A stretch of DNA of 64,000 nt from Endomychus coccineus (taxonomy: Eukaryota; Arthropoda; Insecta; Coleoptera; Endomychidae), in the NCBI GenBank assembly GCA_958510875.1, contig OY294068.1, positions 31,414,297 through 31,478,296 of the forward strand. The letters run 5' to 3'. The notes beneath the pieces were generated by a model, which had not been told where the DNA came from, searched no databases, and worked only from the letters and a program-made list of their open reading frames with translations. How positions within the stretch are numbered: the first letter of the stretch is position 1; each line of letters starts with the position of its first letter. A program made the translations under genes and the position numbers. Shown here piece by piece: positions 44,353 to 56,099 of the stretch.

Positions 44353-45486
44353 TAATAGACTTCGTACAATAATTTATTTATCTTTATTAGTATTTCTTGG
44401 AAGTCCCAGTCATTGGAAAAGAACTGTCACAACCGCTTCTCTGTATTCATATCGAATGTATCCCTAAGCTCTTCAGGGAGAGCTCATCTGGTTAAGCTCA
44501 TGTATCAAATAAACAAATGAATGAATATTCTATGGAGACAGACAAATGGTACTCCTCGATTCTTCTTATCACAAAGTAAAGCAGTTGTTTTTCCAGCACA
44601 TAATCTTCTGGAAAGCAGGCTAAAAGTATTATATAGCACTACTCAGACGATAACAATGAAACAGTGAAAACAGAAATCTTCGGATGAAATAGACTTGAGA
44701 AGTGTATTGTTGAACATGTAGGTGTGAAATAGCTACGAAAGAAACTTCTATAGATATCTATACACATAAATAACACACGTTCTAGAGCCAAGGTTGAAAT
44801 GTGACCTGTGTCATGTAGATTTATTCAACCGTTAGGACTTGTCAACATATATTTTCCAGACAAAATCTGATACCTCATTAGACCGAGGAGTTTCCCTTTG
44901 AAATTTCATCTCAAAGAGATTAAATGTTCAGAAATCTGAACATATGACATGAACCTTTTGCAAGTAAATAATGTAAAAAACCGCAAATAATACCACATTT
45001 GAAAACGGTTTCAACATGAGATACGTATAGTTGTTTAAACACATTGTATTCTCTTCCTCGTCAGTGGGTATAACAGTTTCTTCTAATCTTTCCATCGGGA
45101 GAACTGATTTCTCATTCTACTAGAATACCGTCTTACCGATTCACGCTGATTGATTTCTTTATTACTGATTCTAACACGTCTGCTTTAATTTATTAATGCA
45201 TTTGGATTCCACTAATTTGTTCTAACTTGAATTACCAGGGTTTAATTTTTAAGCAAATGCTTTGAGGGATATTGAATTATGAAGAATATATTAATACGTG
45301 GAGAAAAATCCAGTAACGCTCAGATTGTATAAAATGATTTATGTAAATTAAATTACTAAGAGTTGACAGATGTTTAATCGTACTCATACCGGCCTCCATT
45401 AGTGTTATGATGCAAGAATCTATTTTTTTTTTCAGCTTCTGCATGTCCCATATTTTTTCAGATATTTTATTTCCAATTTATTAGCT
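44353..45486. other. No gene or element recognised
   Basis: AT-rich sequence without an informative ORF, repeat or terminal motif. Confidence 0.35.
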
Positions 45487-47280
45487 AATAAACTATAAAG
45501 ATTGCTCACTGTGGATATATTATAACACTAATGATAGGAAATAATCACCCTTATCCACTACAAATACTATTGAAGTACTGAGTACCTTTCGGCTACCAAG
45601 TATCCATCTTCAGAGTGAACTGAATTATGAATCAAAATGTTTCTGTTTGTATACTATTTGGGAATAATAATGTAAACAATGGGTTACCCTGAGCTGGAGA
45701 TAAATCGGAATTTTATAATTTGCTTTTTCGTTTATACATTTCCATCCCTTCTGAATTACCTAGATATTTGTCTATACTATGTTTTAAAAGTGATAAACTT
45801 TCTTGAAAAATGGTGTGACCTGTATTCAAAACATGTTCGGCTACCGCTAATTTTTCACCATTATTTTTCTTTATATGGACCAAATGTTCCTTATAAGGAA
45901 TAATGTTCCTTCTAGCTTAACCCACATAGCATTTTGAATACAACTCACAATTTATTTTGTTAATACCGGATTTGTCGAAATCGAGAACTTTATCAAAGGT
46001 GTTGCGTAAACGGTGTTTTATTAGATTTTTCTTACATCTATAAGCTGGTTGTATTGCAAATTTAGAAAACAAACTATGGAATTTATTAATTACTGAAGAA
46101 TGATAAGTGAAACGTGAAATTAAATTATTAATCAAAGATTTGTGGTAACCATTGTGCAACGCAATTTGCTGAAGTTTCTCAACTTCGTTGTTACAATTTT
46201 GCTGGCTCAAAGGGACGTTCAATATCTACGAACTAGACTATTGAACGAAGCTATTTCATATCTAAATGGTGTAGCTGAAACTGCCGAGATATAACTATTT
46301 GTTTGAGTGAGTTTTCTGTATATGTCGAAATCCAAGTGAATACCATGTTTCATAATGTTAATATCAAGGAAAGAAAGCTGATTAACTGTTTCTATTTCGA
46401 CAGTGAATCTCAGTGAATCAAATTGGCTATTAAGCGTGTTCAAAAAGTCATGTAAATCACAATTCTTCATTGTAATCGCGAAAAATGTCGTCAACATATC
46501 AATTCCAAACTTTTGGGAACTGATTCAATTTTGATTTTAAGGAGGTTTTAGGCAAGATTAGAAAAATATTGGCCAAAAAAGGAGATAGTGGATTGCCCAT
46601 TGCACATCCGCTTGTTTGTTTATAGTAATTTTTGTTATAAGTGAAATAATTTTTTTTTGCTCCATACATAAAGATGTATATTAATATTTGAAAGCCATTT
46701 CTTCAGAATGTCTGTTGACTCAGGGGTTAGAGTATTTGTAAATAGTGAAACAATATCAAATGAAACGAGAGTATCACCATGTTCAAGTTTGAAATCTGTC
46801 AATTTTTCAATAAGTTCAAGAATTTTTCACAGACAACTTGGCGAACTTGTTTACTAACTTGTAAATTGTTTACTAACTTGGCGCATCCATCATAATGTAA
46901 TTAAATTAAAATCATATTCATAAGTATTGTCATACGTAACTGTGAATACACCTACGGTAACATATTCACAAATATACAGCCTGCATCAAATCGTACAATA
47001 TGAAAATCGAAATAGGACCGAGTGCTATTCGCTGAATATAACGTTGGCCCTTTTGAAAGTGTAATATCATTCTTAGTTCCATGCGGAAGGTAAAATCGTG
47101 AATTTCTGAATATTAATATTATATTTTACACCGAAATTGTTGGCCTTATTTTTATTATAGCATTTTTGAAAATTATGCTCATTACCGGGAAAGAATCTGA
47201 CTAAATCGTTTTCTAACTTGGCGCATCCACCATAATGTCATTAAATTAAAATCATATTTATAAATATAAATTATTCTTAT
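45487..47280 (-). pseudogene. Penelope-like element, RT to 3' end
   Basis: On the minus strand from about 47200: weak N-terminal sequence (FPGNEHNFQKCYNKNKANNF), then LVSFDIVSLFTN (RT motif A, Asp), GNPLSPFLANIF-like (motif B), YVDDIF (catalytic Asp pair, frameshifted), [73 protein letters not shown], and the GIY-YIG entry (FDKSGINKINCELYSKCYVG). It ends in a terminal region with a hammerhead-like motif (45571-45613). A 50-bp direct repeat (taacttggcgcatcca...) at about 46865 and 47212 marks a rearrangement in the N-terminal part. Multiple frameshifts. Confidence 0.83.
45571..45613 (-). ncRNA. Hammerhead-ribozyme-like motif at the Penelope 3' end
   Basis: Minus strand: CTGAAGA fits the CUGANGA core. 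Next comes a hairpin GG-A-TAC-TTG-GTA-G-CC (stem II with one A/G mismatch), then GAAA, then a hairpin G-GTAC-TCA-GTAC-T (stem III), then TC as the cleavage UH. All conserved core boxes are therefore in the right order. Known: Penelope-like elements carry hammerheads in their terminal repeats. Stem I looks weak. Activity is inferred, not shown. Confidence 0.6.
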
Positions 47281-47284
47281 GACA

Positions 47285-48095
47285 ACTTTTATAATAGGGA
47301 ACTTCTTAATAGCAAAGCCTTTTGGAAACGGTCACGGTAACTTTCAACAACCACCTTTTGACGAAATTTTATGGAATTTCAACCCTTAATATAGGTCGGC
47401 CGTAAACCTTCTCGACGCCGACGGTCAACCGACCTAACCCACGTTTCTAAGAATGGTTGTAAGCAATAAACAATTGGGAACTGGCTGTCTGTTTGTTGGT
47501 CTCGAGACAGAACTATATGGTTCGGATTAGTCCGGGAGTAGCTTCAGCAAGCAACGTCCTTTGCGCGGGTCTCGAGATAAGTAACCCTGTGGGGCGGGGC
47601 GAAACTAAGAGTTGTCACAGCAAAAGATCCGGTGCTTCACATACATTTCACCACTAAAAGCAGGGCCAGGATAATGATATGTGGTAGGCCGATGATAAGA
47701 GGCCGACGGCTACTCGTCAAACGAAAGCTGTTCAACACTGAACACGAGTAGGCAGGGGCCCAGATGGTTAAAAGAGCGTCTCCTCTCCAATTAAGACTTC
47801 GGTCTCTGCCGGGCAGTGGTTGAAAGTCGCATGCTGGATAGCGGGTGTTGGAAAGTATTACAATCCTTCACCTTTGACTGGTGAGCTGCGTTTCAGCTCG
47901 GGCACTGACCATGCAGAGCCAGTAGAAACTTGGATAGGGTCCCGCTCTTACCAGTGGGATTCGGGGAATTCCCTCCCCGGACATACTGGCAGGTAGGTGT
48001 CATCCTACCGCGCTGATTCGGCGTGATCCCTCGCATATCGGGGTCGTGTGATTGAGTCCTCGAAACGGGCACTTCACGTAAAACTAACACTTGGA
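47285..48095. mobile_element. GC-rich 0.8-kb insertion of unknown family
   Basis: This stretch is clearly richer in G+C than everything around it (for example gtggggcggggcgaaac, ctctgccgggcagtgg, cctccccggacatactgg). It separates the Penelope RT from the Penelope 5' segment at 48110-48430. It has no long ORF with a recognisable domain. It resembles the untranslated part of a GC-rich retroelement, but I cannot name one. Confidence 0.45.
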
Positions 48096-48109
48096 CATCT
48101 GTCTGTTTG

Positions 48110-48430
48110 TAGTTAGAAATTTTCGGAATTTATAAAGCTTCACAGTTAGACTTAAAATTTATATCCACTGCCTAAACATCTCCAGATGGTTATCATCAAC
48201 ATTTATCATATAGCTCGCCGTCCTTAATTGGTTATTCATCTTGACAGGTTTATGATTTCCTTTAGAACTATAAAATTTTGTGAAACGTCTTGTCCATGTC
48301 CGCTATGGTATCATATCACTCTCCTTGGAGCGGGTGTGAGCTAATTTGTGTTTATTTTAGGAATCTTTTACTAATTCTCACGCTAACATTTGTTATACTA
48401 AACAGAAAAGATCTAACAACCCCTATATGT
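48110..48430 (-). mobile_element. Penelope-associated 5' segment (second copy)
   Basis: Its reverse complement matches 8060-8345 over about 300 bp with shared blocks atgttagcgtgagaattagt, tgatatgataccatag and aggaaatcataaacctgtca. In both places it accompanies Penelope RT pieces in the same orientation, which supports its being the element's 5' region. Confidence 0.6.
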
Positions 48431-48550
48431 TCTTATTACTTTACTTTGAGATATTTTAATTTTAAATGATATTTTCATTTTCTAAAATTTTTAGACTTTA
48501 TTATACTAACTAATCCTAATTCCTTTCGTTCTCTATATACAAAGCATCAA

Positions 48551-49032
48551 GGTGGAGCCAGGGTCGGATTTAGAGGTCTGGAGGCCTCGGGGCAACAAAG
48601 GATTGGAGGCCCCCTGGCCCCAAATTATTTTCCAAATAAAATGAACTATTTTTTCAGTCGAGTTTTTCAATAAATAATTTATTGTGAAACCAAGTAAATT
48701 CTTAGTATTTAACAAACATATACAAATATAAATAAATTGCAAGTGCTCATCAGGGCCACTTGAGATTTGGATATTTTACTGATTGCCTGATTGGGGTGAA
48801 CAAATATAGATCAACGATTTCTGTTGATATTTAAGAACAATATAATCATGTATGTATAAAGGTAAAGGTAAAGGTAAAACAGCGAAAAAAAATATCAAAG
48901 AAAAGTTGTTTACTAGTGTTTACTAGTCAGAGTTTAAGATTTTTTTTCCGAAGTCTATTGTGGGGGTCCCTCTTTTGTGGAGGCCTCAGAGCTGTAGCCC
49001 CGGTTGCCCTCCCCTAAATCCGGCGTTGGCTG
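48551..49032. mobile_element. About 480-bp MITE with imperfect TIRs
   Basis: The left end ccagggtcggatttagaggt and the reverse complement of the right end (gccggatttaggggagggca) are related. Both are followed by runs reading aggcctc and ggccccc/gaccccc. This is the pattern of a widespread insect MITE type with CAGGG-CGGATTTAG ends. Target duplication is unclear. An aaaggt triplication lies inside (about 48860). Confidence 0.6.
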
Positions 49033-49329
49033 GAACCTTTTCGTCTTACGAAGGTTGACATTGACTTCTCACTTTGCTAACCTAATGATAATGTTTATGT
49101 TGCATATTCATTATCATAACATTTGTATTTACTATATCGGTAGGGTATCGAGGTCACGGTACCTATTCCTTTGAGAAAGTAGAGCAATTTATTGAATCAA
49201 GTAAATTTATGCAATCTAATGAAATAATCTCCATTATTTCATTGCACTCTAAACGGCCAAAATTTTATGATAATTTTAGTGACCGCTATTGAGAAGTTTT
49301 ACTGTAGTAGAATGACCAACTGATACTAA

Positions 49330-49445
49330 TGAGTATACTTTTTTTACTCTGACTACTTGGTAACTGAAAAGTCCTTAGTACTTTAACAATATTTTTAGTG
49401 GATAAGGGTGATTGTTCCTTATTTATAGTGGCAAGCTTTGTTACA
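49330..49445 (+). mobile_element. Isolated Penelope terminal fragment with degraded hammerhead-like motif
   Basis: The stretch ctgactacttggtaactgaa, then aagtccttagtactttaac and tttttagtggataagggtga aligns with the terminal region of the 45.5-kb Penelope copy. The CUGANGA and stem II boxes are damaged and partly deleted. No RT is attached. Confidence 0.6.
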
Positions 49446-51227
49446 ATTTGTGAAATGCATCAATCTAATATGCAATTTGAACATGTTAAATTGGACATAA
49501 ATTCTAAAGGAACGATTAACATTGTGAAATCTCCTATATCTCTTGAACAAAATGGTTCCATTTTCAAGTTGGTTGTGTTGAATATTGAATAGTAAAAAGT
49601 AAATTTATGCATGGTGGTGAACTGGTGACGGAAACAATGCAAAAAGTTATCTAATAATCTTGGCAAATAAAAAAGGCAAAACTTGAACGTGTAAGAAATG
49701 TGAAGGTTCTCTACAAGGTCTATAAATGTAAACACCGTAGTAGTACGAGAAGAGTGGGCGCGACCACTTGTTGTGTACGAAATGGAACATAATCTCGTGA
49801 TTTGTGACCTTCGAAATTTCGAAATATTCCAACACCTGACCATTCCTAAATAGACTGCATCAATGCCTCATCAATCCTAACATACTATCAATTAAATTCT
49901 CGTGTAAATTGGTGAAATCTGATAGACTTGTCCTTTATCGGGGTTCGACCACTTGCTGGAGCGACACGAGGTAGCGTCTTCCCCCTAGACGGTCGCCCAC
50001 GCAAAATGGAGCTTTCCTTCCCTCTCTACTCATTCTCTTCTATCGATCCTTTCACACCGCTCTCCCCGCATCCTAGTTCATTGAACATCTGCAGAGCGTA
50101 TAAGGCACCCCCGGTCACCTGCGACCCCAGAGTATGACGTTGCTGCCTCGCTTCCATTCTACAAAACAAATGCATTCATGTTTCTTTCATCAAGCGCTCG
50201 AGGATCATTGAGATATATTGGACTCTCAAGTTCATTCTGAAAGCGATGTATAATCGAAAATTTCTTTCTATTTGAGGGTTTTAGATTTTACAAGACTACG
50301 TTCAAATAACAACAGTACTAGTCAAAATGGCATGCAGTACTGTTGACGTGTATTCGATCATAGGTATTTTGATCTGGAAGTTAAATCTTGGAACAAGTGA
50401 AATAGAAGTTATCAATGAGGTACGGCATCTTTATCCTTCATTTTGTTCATCACAATTCTTTCCTTCCACTATTTCAAGATCAGTCAGACTTATCAAGAAG
50501 TAAATTCAAGTGCATCAGATAAAATAAAAATAATTAGAAGCTCTAGCGATACTTTGATATTTTCCTCAAAATATTATGTACCGTGAGATACATCGCTAGA
50601 CGCTGTATGAAAAGGATTACCCGACGCCTCATTTGTTTAAGAGAGCGTAAATGAATAAGATTAGGGGATCACTAATCAATGTTTTTTAGGTTGACATACG
50701 TTGTGAAGTTAGAAATAATAATGAATGACTTTTGGTTTTTTCTATGTAATGATGATAAATAAACTTCTTTTATAATGTTGTCCGAATCGATATGCATATA
50801 ATTTAACCAATCCCTAACAGTACTTATTTTAATGGGTAATTCTTGGGCTAATCTTAAATCGAAAAGTTTATATAAATGTTTGCCCCAAAATGATTGGTTT
50901 TCGATATACGGTGCTGAAAATTGAAATTTAACTGTTTGAGATATAACATTAAATTTCGAGATAACGTATTATGGTATAAGAACACAATTTTTAATCAAAA
51001 AAGTTTCTTTTTAATTTAACCAATGACATAGGTATGGCTACGTCATGATACAATATTAACGAATAAATTGTTTTTTAACTGTTAGTATTGTATCTTTTAC
51101 CATTTAATTTTAGACAAAAAAACTCTCTAGCATTTATGCCGTACAACAGATCATTTTGAAGAAATTATTAAGTTGACGGGTGAAACTGCTATTTTTAAAT
51201 ACTTATGGTACAAAATAGCAGTTGCTA
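49446..51227. other. Unassigned sequence with a GC-richer patch
   Basis: About 49930-50150 is GC-richer with several CpGs (for example gcgacacgaggtagcgtctt, ctagacggtcgcccacgc). It could be a 5' exon/promoter island or a retroelement piece; no reading frame with a recognised motif decides it. The rest is AT-rich. Confidence 0.3.
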
Positions 51228-52457
51228 CGAGGGAATGTGAAAGTCTCTGAAAAGTAAAAAAGATGGCGCCACAATCGAAAATCCCATATGACATTTGTGA
51301 TGTACCATCTTTAACTAGAACGTATTAAAATTTTCAGACTGATATGTCATTCAGTTCTGTTTCGACACCCATCGTAAGCAAGCAACCTTGAAGATTCTTG
51401 TAAACGTTGAAAACAGTGAATTTCGCGTCTTGATAAAACATTATTTCTTGCGTGGAAAAAACATTACCTACCTAAAACAAAGCATCGCTTGTTGAACATT
51501 ATGGGGACTCTTCACTATCGATTGGAACGATTTACAAGTGGTATACTGATTTTCGTTGTGACCACAACCACAACAACAAAGGACGCCAAGCGTTCTGGTC
51601 GTCCAATTGAGGTGACAATGGCAGAAATCGTCGATAAAATCTGTGGAATGATATTGGACGATCGGCGAGTTGAAGTGCAAGAGATTGATGAGGCTATGGA
51701 CATCTCAACCGAACGAGTACCGAACATTTTGCATGAATTTTTGATTATGAGAAAGCTATCTGCCAGATGGATGTCGCATTTGCTCTCTGTGTTGACAACA
51801 AAGGCGATCGTGTAACAACATCAAAGGAGTTTTTGGCGATGTTTAAGCGCGATATGAAGAACTTTTTGCGCCGTTTCGTAACCGTGGAAACATGGATCCA
51901 TCACAACACACCAGAGATCAAAGAACAGTCGAAACAGTGTACTTGTCCTGGCGAATCGAAGCCGAAAAAGGCCAAAGTGGGTTTATCGGCCAACAAAGTC
52001 AAGGCGACAATTTTTTGAATGCACACGTTATCGTCCATATCGATTACCTTGATAACGGCAAGACGATCACCGGCGTATATTATGCAGAGTTGTGGGATCG
52101 ATTCGACGCCGATTGGAAGCAAAAACGGCCGCATTTGGGCAAGAAAAAAGTGCTCTCCCACCAGGACAATGCATCGGCGCACAGATATATTGTCCATATT
52201 TGGCCCCCTGCGATTTTATCTGTTTCCAAACTTGAAGAAATGGCTTGGCGAAAAGGGATTTGGCTCCAACGATGAGGTCATCACTGAAACAAACGCCTAT
52301 TTTGAAGGATTGCCGAAATGGCATTATTTGGACGGGATCGAAAAATTATAAAAACGTTGGACGAAATGTATTGGGCCGCAAGCAGATCATGTTGAGAAAT
52401 AAAATAAGTTTTGACCAAATAAACTAATTTTTCAGGGACTTTTCACCTTGCCCTCGT
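51228..52457 (+). mobile_element. Mos1-type mariner, 1230 bp, both ends present, gene broken
   Basis: Ends cgagggaatgtgaaagtctc and cagggacttttcaccttgcc...cg are flanked by TA (51226-51227, 52458-52459). Plus-strand frames read [59 protein letters not shown] (the first-Asp motif has lost its D), KAKVGLSANKVKATIF and a stop, and VLSHQDNASAHRYIVHI (second Asp). A deletion then removes the third-Asp segment before KKWLGEKGFGSNDEVITETN. Two of the three catalytic sites are gone. Confidence 0.88.
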
Positions 52458-53850
52458 ATTTGATATCAGACAAAATATGTTACAGTCACGAAGTTGCTCT
52501 CATAAAACATCAGATCACTCAATAGTAACCCATCTCTAATTCTTACTAACAATTCGACTTGTGCAATGCACACTCCCCTACCCCTATCGCACAACACACG
52601 TTTTTCTTCTGTTTACATTGTCAACAATACGATGCATCTGGCTCTCTCATACTCTCACATCAATCCTATACACCGCTCGATCTGACTCGATTTGTATATC
52701 ATTAACCCGTAACGAAAAATTTTGCTAGCAAAAGGTGCAGGTAACGATTGTAGCAGAGGTACTTCATTCGTATATAAAATAATACGATAAAGATCCTAGT
52801 AACGACTCTTGTATAGTGACATAGCGAAAGGGGGAGAGAGGGACACACCTCTGTCACTAAAATTCGGCGAATTCAAACGTGTAACTTTTGCAAAAATGTT
52901 TCAAATAGAATTCTTTGCCTGGTCGTATTACTGTTTTTTTTGTCGTCAAATACCGGAGTGAGAGGACCCAAATAATAACATGCCCCGGGCGCGAATGATC
53001 CTTGCTACGCGTCTACCCTTGTTGCCAATTCGAATAAACTTTCAATGCAATGACAAACTGTAATTTGAAGTCTTTCCAGGTCTTTATCTATCTATATTTG
53101 CATCATAATTTTCATTCCTAGGGATGACGGGTATTATTGATACACCGATCACAGTTCATCAGAGATAAACATTAAGTTTGGATAACTGAAACATTAAATA
53201 ATTCACTGGATTGGAATGTTCTATATTTCAACTGTGTTCTACTACACGTTAAACGGAATATTTGGTTACCTAAGTGGTGAACATATTTCTAAACGAAGGA
53301 TAATGAAACCTTTTTACAATGTGAACAGGGATTTCAAAGCATTTCTTAGAATTGCAATAACGTCCAAAGCTTCCAACAACATCAGTTGAAAGAAAATTTT
53401 ATTTATCTAAACCTCTGTCAAGATTTTTATGATCCACTTGTAGCCGAAGGCACAAACCTCGGAAAAATGAAAACATATGTCCGTTCGAAAATGTCATAAC
53501 ATACACATTGAACTATTGATTGAGGAGTATTGAGATACTTTCGTGCGTTCTGGTTCTAAAGAAATATAATTCAATAGAAACATATTGTTTTGTTGATATT
53601 ATTGAAGTTGAGGACGCAACATTTTTATAACTATTTAATCAGGGTTGTTACTACATAAGTCTCCTAAGGAAGTTCTAAAAGTCGAAACGAATGTAATGAC
53701 AAAATTATAGTATTGTGAATATGTAGATGACTTATATCCCAAGAATGATTCATACATCAAAAAATCTATGGTGGAAGCCGTTACTTTATGGTAATTTATC
53801 ATTTTGATTATATGAAAGAATAACTACTTTGTTTTTATACCACTTTTATT
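52458..53850. other. No gene or element recognised
   Basis: AT-rich sequence with short ORFs only. A pyrimidine-rich run (about 52560-52680) and a purine run gaaagggggagagagggaca (near 52829) stand out but fit no known feature. Confidence 0.35.
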
Positions 53851-53854
53851 AATA

Positions 53855-54785
53855 ATAACGTGAAAATGTAACTATAGTTTCAACACCGAAGTGCCATTAT
53901 CAAACAATTAGAAAATTATGAAGAAATCAATGAAACAGTTCAAGTATAAATAAAGTAGAGTAAAGTAGGGTTGAGATTAAGGGATCAACGGAAATTCCAA
54001 AAACAGGTAAATCCTAGGAAAGTACAGTATTACATAGTAAGCATAGCAACAATTTGTGAATTAGTGTGATTATAATTTAAAATTCTAAGAATTATTTTAA
54101 GAGCGGTTTGAAAGACACATGAAAAGATCACTTTGATATAGGTCTAACTGATCATTGAGGATATTTTTATTAGAGTTTTTGACACCTTTATTAATCTCTA
54201 TTGATTCTAATGTATTCAATTCAAAAGCTCTGGTTTGGTTATATAAAATGCTTAGGCTATCTAAATTAGGGAAATTATGACTAGTTTGTTAAAAATGATT
54301 AGCAAAGGTTGAGTCAGTTTTGTTGAGTCTAAACGAGCGAAAATGTTCTTCGTATCTTAATTTGAAATTACGACAACTTCTACCTATATAAAAGTCATCA
54401 CAGTCTGGGCAAATCATCTTATAAACTCCAGGTTTTCTATATTTATTGATTTTGTGTTTGGCGTTGTATATAAGATGGCAAAGTTTATTTTGAGGTTTGA
54501 AACTGATTTTAAAATTATGGTGTGATAAAATGTTCGCTTAATGTACCAAAATATGTCAAAGAGATGAATTTTGTTGTTACACCTATGTGTTTTATACGCG
54601 GATAAATTTTATAGAAAATTAATTGTTGTTGTTTGCAATTTATTAGTTTAATTATTTGATCTACCGGAAAACCATTATTGATGGCTATTCGTTTGATCGT
54701 GTTCAACTCAACAGTGAGGTGTTCTATTGACAATGGTATCGAAAATGCTCTATGGATATCACTCAATGACCCTGCCATACCTATT
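53855..54785 (-). pseudogene. Penelope-like element, RT thumb, GIY-YIG domain and 3' end
   Basis: Minus strand from 54785: IHRAFSIPLSIEHLTVELNT, IKRIAINNGFPVDQIIKLIN, YKIYPRIKHIGVTTKFISL, TYFGTLSEHF. Then, with frame changes, the GIY-YIG entry (KPGVYKMICPDCDDFYIGR, NFKLRYEEHFRSFRLNKTDS) and the tail (HNFPNLDSLSILYNQTRAFE, NTLESIEINKGVKN). It is 5'-truncated. Downstream, near 53880-53910, the minus strand shows a second hammerhead-like motif. Confidence 0.8.
53872..53915 (-). ncRNA. Degenerate hammerhead-like motif at a Penelope 3' end
   Basis: Minus strand: TTGATAATG, a GCAC-TTCG-GTGT hairpin in the stem II position, then TGAAAC. This follows the order core-stem II-GAAA of a hammerhead, with substitutions in the CUGANGA box (TTGATAA). 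The position downstream of a GIY-YIG tail fits a Penelope terminal repeat. It is probably not catalytic as it stands. Confidence 0.4.
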
Positions 54786-54819
54786 TTTAGGAATAAATCA
54801 AAGCTTAACGTAAATTGTG

Positions 54820-55145
54820 AACCTTCAAAACAGGATGACGCGCCGATGAAGGACTCCCTCGTGAAAAAAACGTTGTTATTCGAATTCGCAGGTGGTACCT
54901 AAGGTTGAATTCGAATTCCACACTTAAAATTACGTAAAAAACCGTAGTTTCGTTCGATTCTAAGAGATCGAAAAGAATTAAAAATTTTCCATGCATATAC
55001 CTTCAAAATTATTGAAAATTCGAATATTCTATAAAACATCCGTAACTTCTCCGATCCGAAGAACACTACAGTTAACAAAACGTCCTTATTCGATGTCTCA
55101 GGTTGTAACTAAGGTTGGATTCGAATTCCACACTTAAGATAATGT
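54820..55145. repeat. Diverged direct repeat, about 215-bp period
   Basis: Two blocks share aaggttgaattcgaattcca/aaggttggattcgaattcca, then cacttaa, with preceding cgt..ttattcga similarity (near 54875-54935 and 55080-55145). Unit type unknown. Confidence 0.55.
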
Positions 55146-55890
55146 AATCATTGAATGAGCTATTAGAATAATTATTGCCAACCATAGTAATACGCATACC
55201 TACACAATTTCAAAACGATTAAACTTAAGACGAATGAACGTGAATAATTGATCTATAGCGGGGTATCCTATCGTATAATATATTTATCAATGATCTACTA
55301 TCCTTCTAGACGTTTTGTATTCGACAAAATTTAAGACTGACGAGACCGAAGTGGTGCAACTAGTCAACACACTGGAGTGTGGGTTCAATTTTTACGTTAA
55401 TTCATCTCAATAATTCTATCTAAATTATTTGGATAATTTAGAAAATTCAAACTATATCTTATAGTAATTTGTGTTTTTATATCTTTTAATACTTCATTGT
55501 CATATTGCTGTGCTAGAACAATACTAGGTAACTTCAAAAACATAGCTTTGAGATGAACTAGTGAATTCTAAAGAACTTTAAATCTATGTAACTTCTACAC
55601 AAGTACCAACCAACGGATGACTCACTTTCTTAATTCATTTCATTTTGGTGCTCATTTTTCGTTGACTTTAGGCCAAAATGAATGGTGCTGTTGGGGAATA
55701 TGCGGCTTAATAATAGTTTTTTTTTTCGGTCCTTCGTTGTGATTTTAATTTCTTTGTGCATGGTGCCTTCAAAACTTTCTTTGTAAAAATACTGTTTTAG
55801 TTTTCATTGTTTGTATGAAAAACAATATTATTCCACATAATTTTTTCTTTTGTTGTATTTTGTGACAAAGGTGAAGATTATAAAACCCAC

Positions 55891-55977
55891 CTGATCTAAA
55901 ACGCAATCCTCAGGGGCAGACTGGGCAATTTCCTTAGCTACTTCAACAAGTCGTTTTGTCCTTGAAGTTATTTTCAT
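55891..55977 (-). CDS. Possible first coding exon of an unidentified gene
   Basis: An ATG at 55977 opens 29 codons (MKITSRTKRLVEVAKEIAQ, then SAPEDCVLD) that end with CAG at a plausible donor (GTGGGT). The composition looks protein-like in a region otherwise poor in such frames. I could not identify the following exon or the family. It ends in phase 0, so it cannot be the missing Syt14 exon, which must end in phase 1. It could be a transposon-borne or lineage-specific gene. Confidence 0.4.
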
Positions 55978-56099
55978 AATGAACAGTAAGTATATCTATT
56001 ATTAACGAGAATAAACACCACTCTTACTTGACAACTCTTCGTTGTTAACTGCATCTCTGGGGCAAGAAAAAAAACAAGTTGAATTGAATCTAAAACATT

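Noticed and set aside
49460..49843. 127-codon minus-strand frame with Phe/Cys-rich sequence
   Set aside because: No family motif, no splice context, and overlaps with other chance frames in the same AT-rich stretch.
49928..50137. First exon of Syt14 in the GC-rich patch
   Set aside because: No minus-strand start codon leading to a phase-1 donor could be found; the patch may still be promoter or UTR, but this is not supported.
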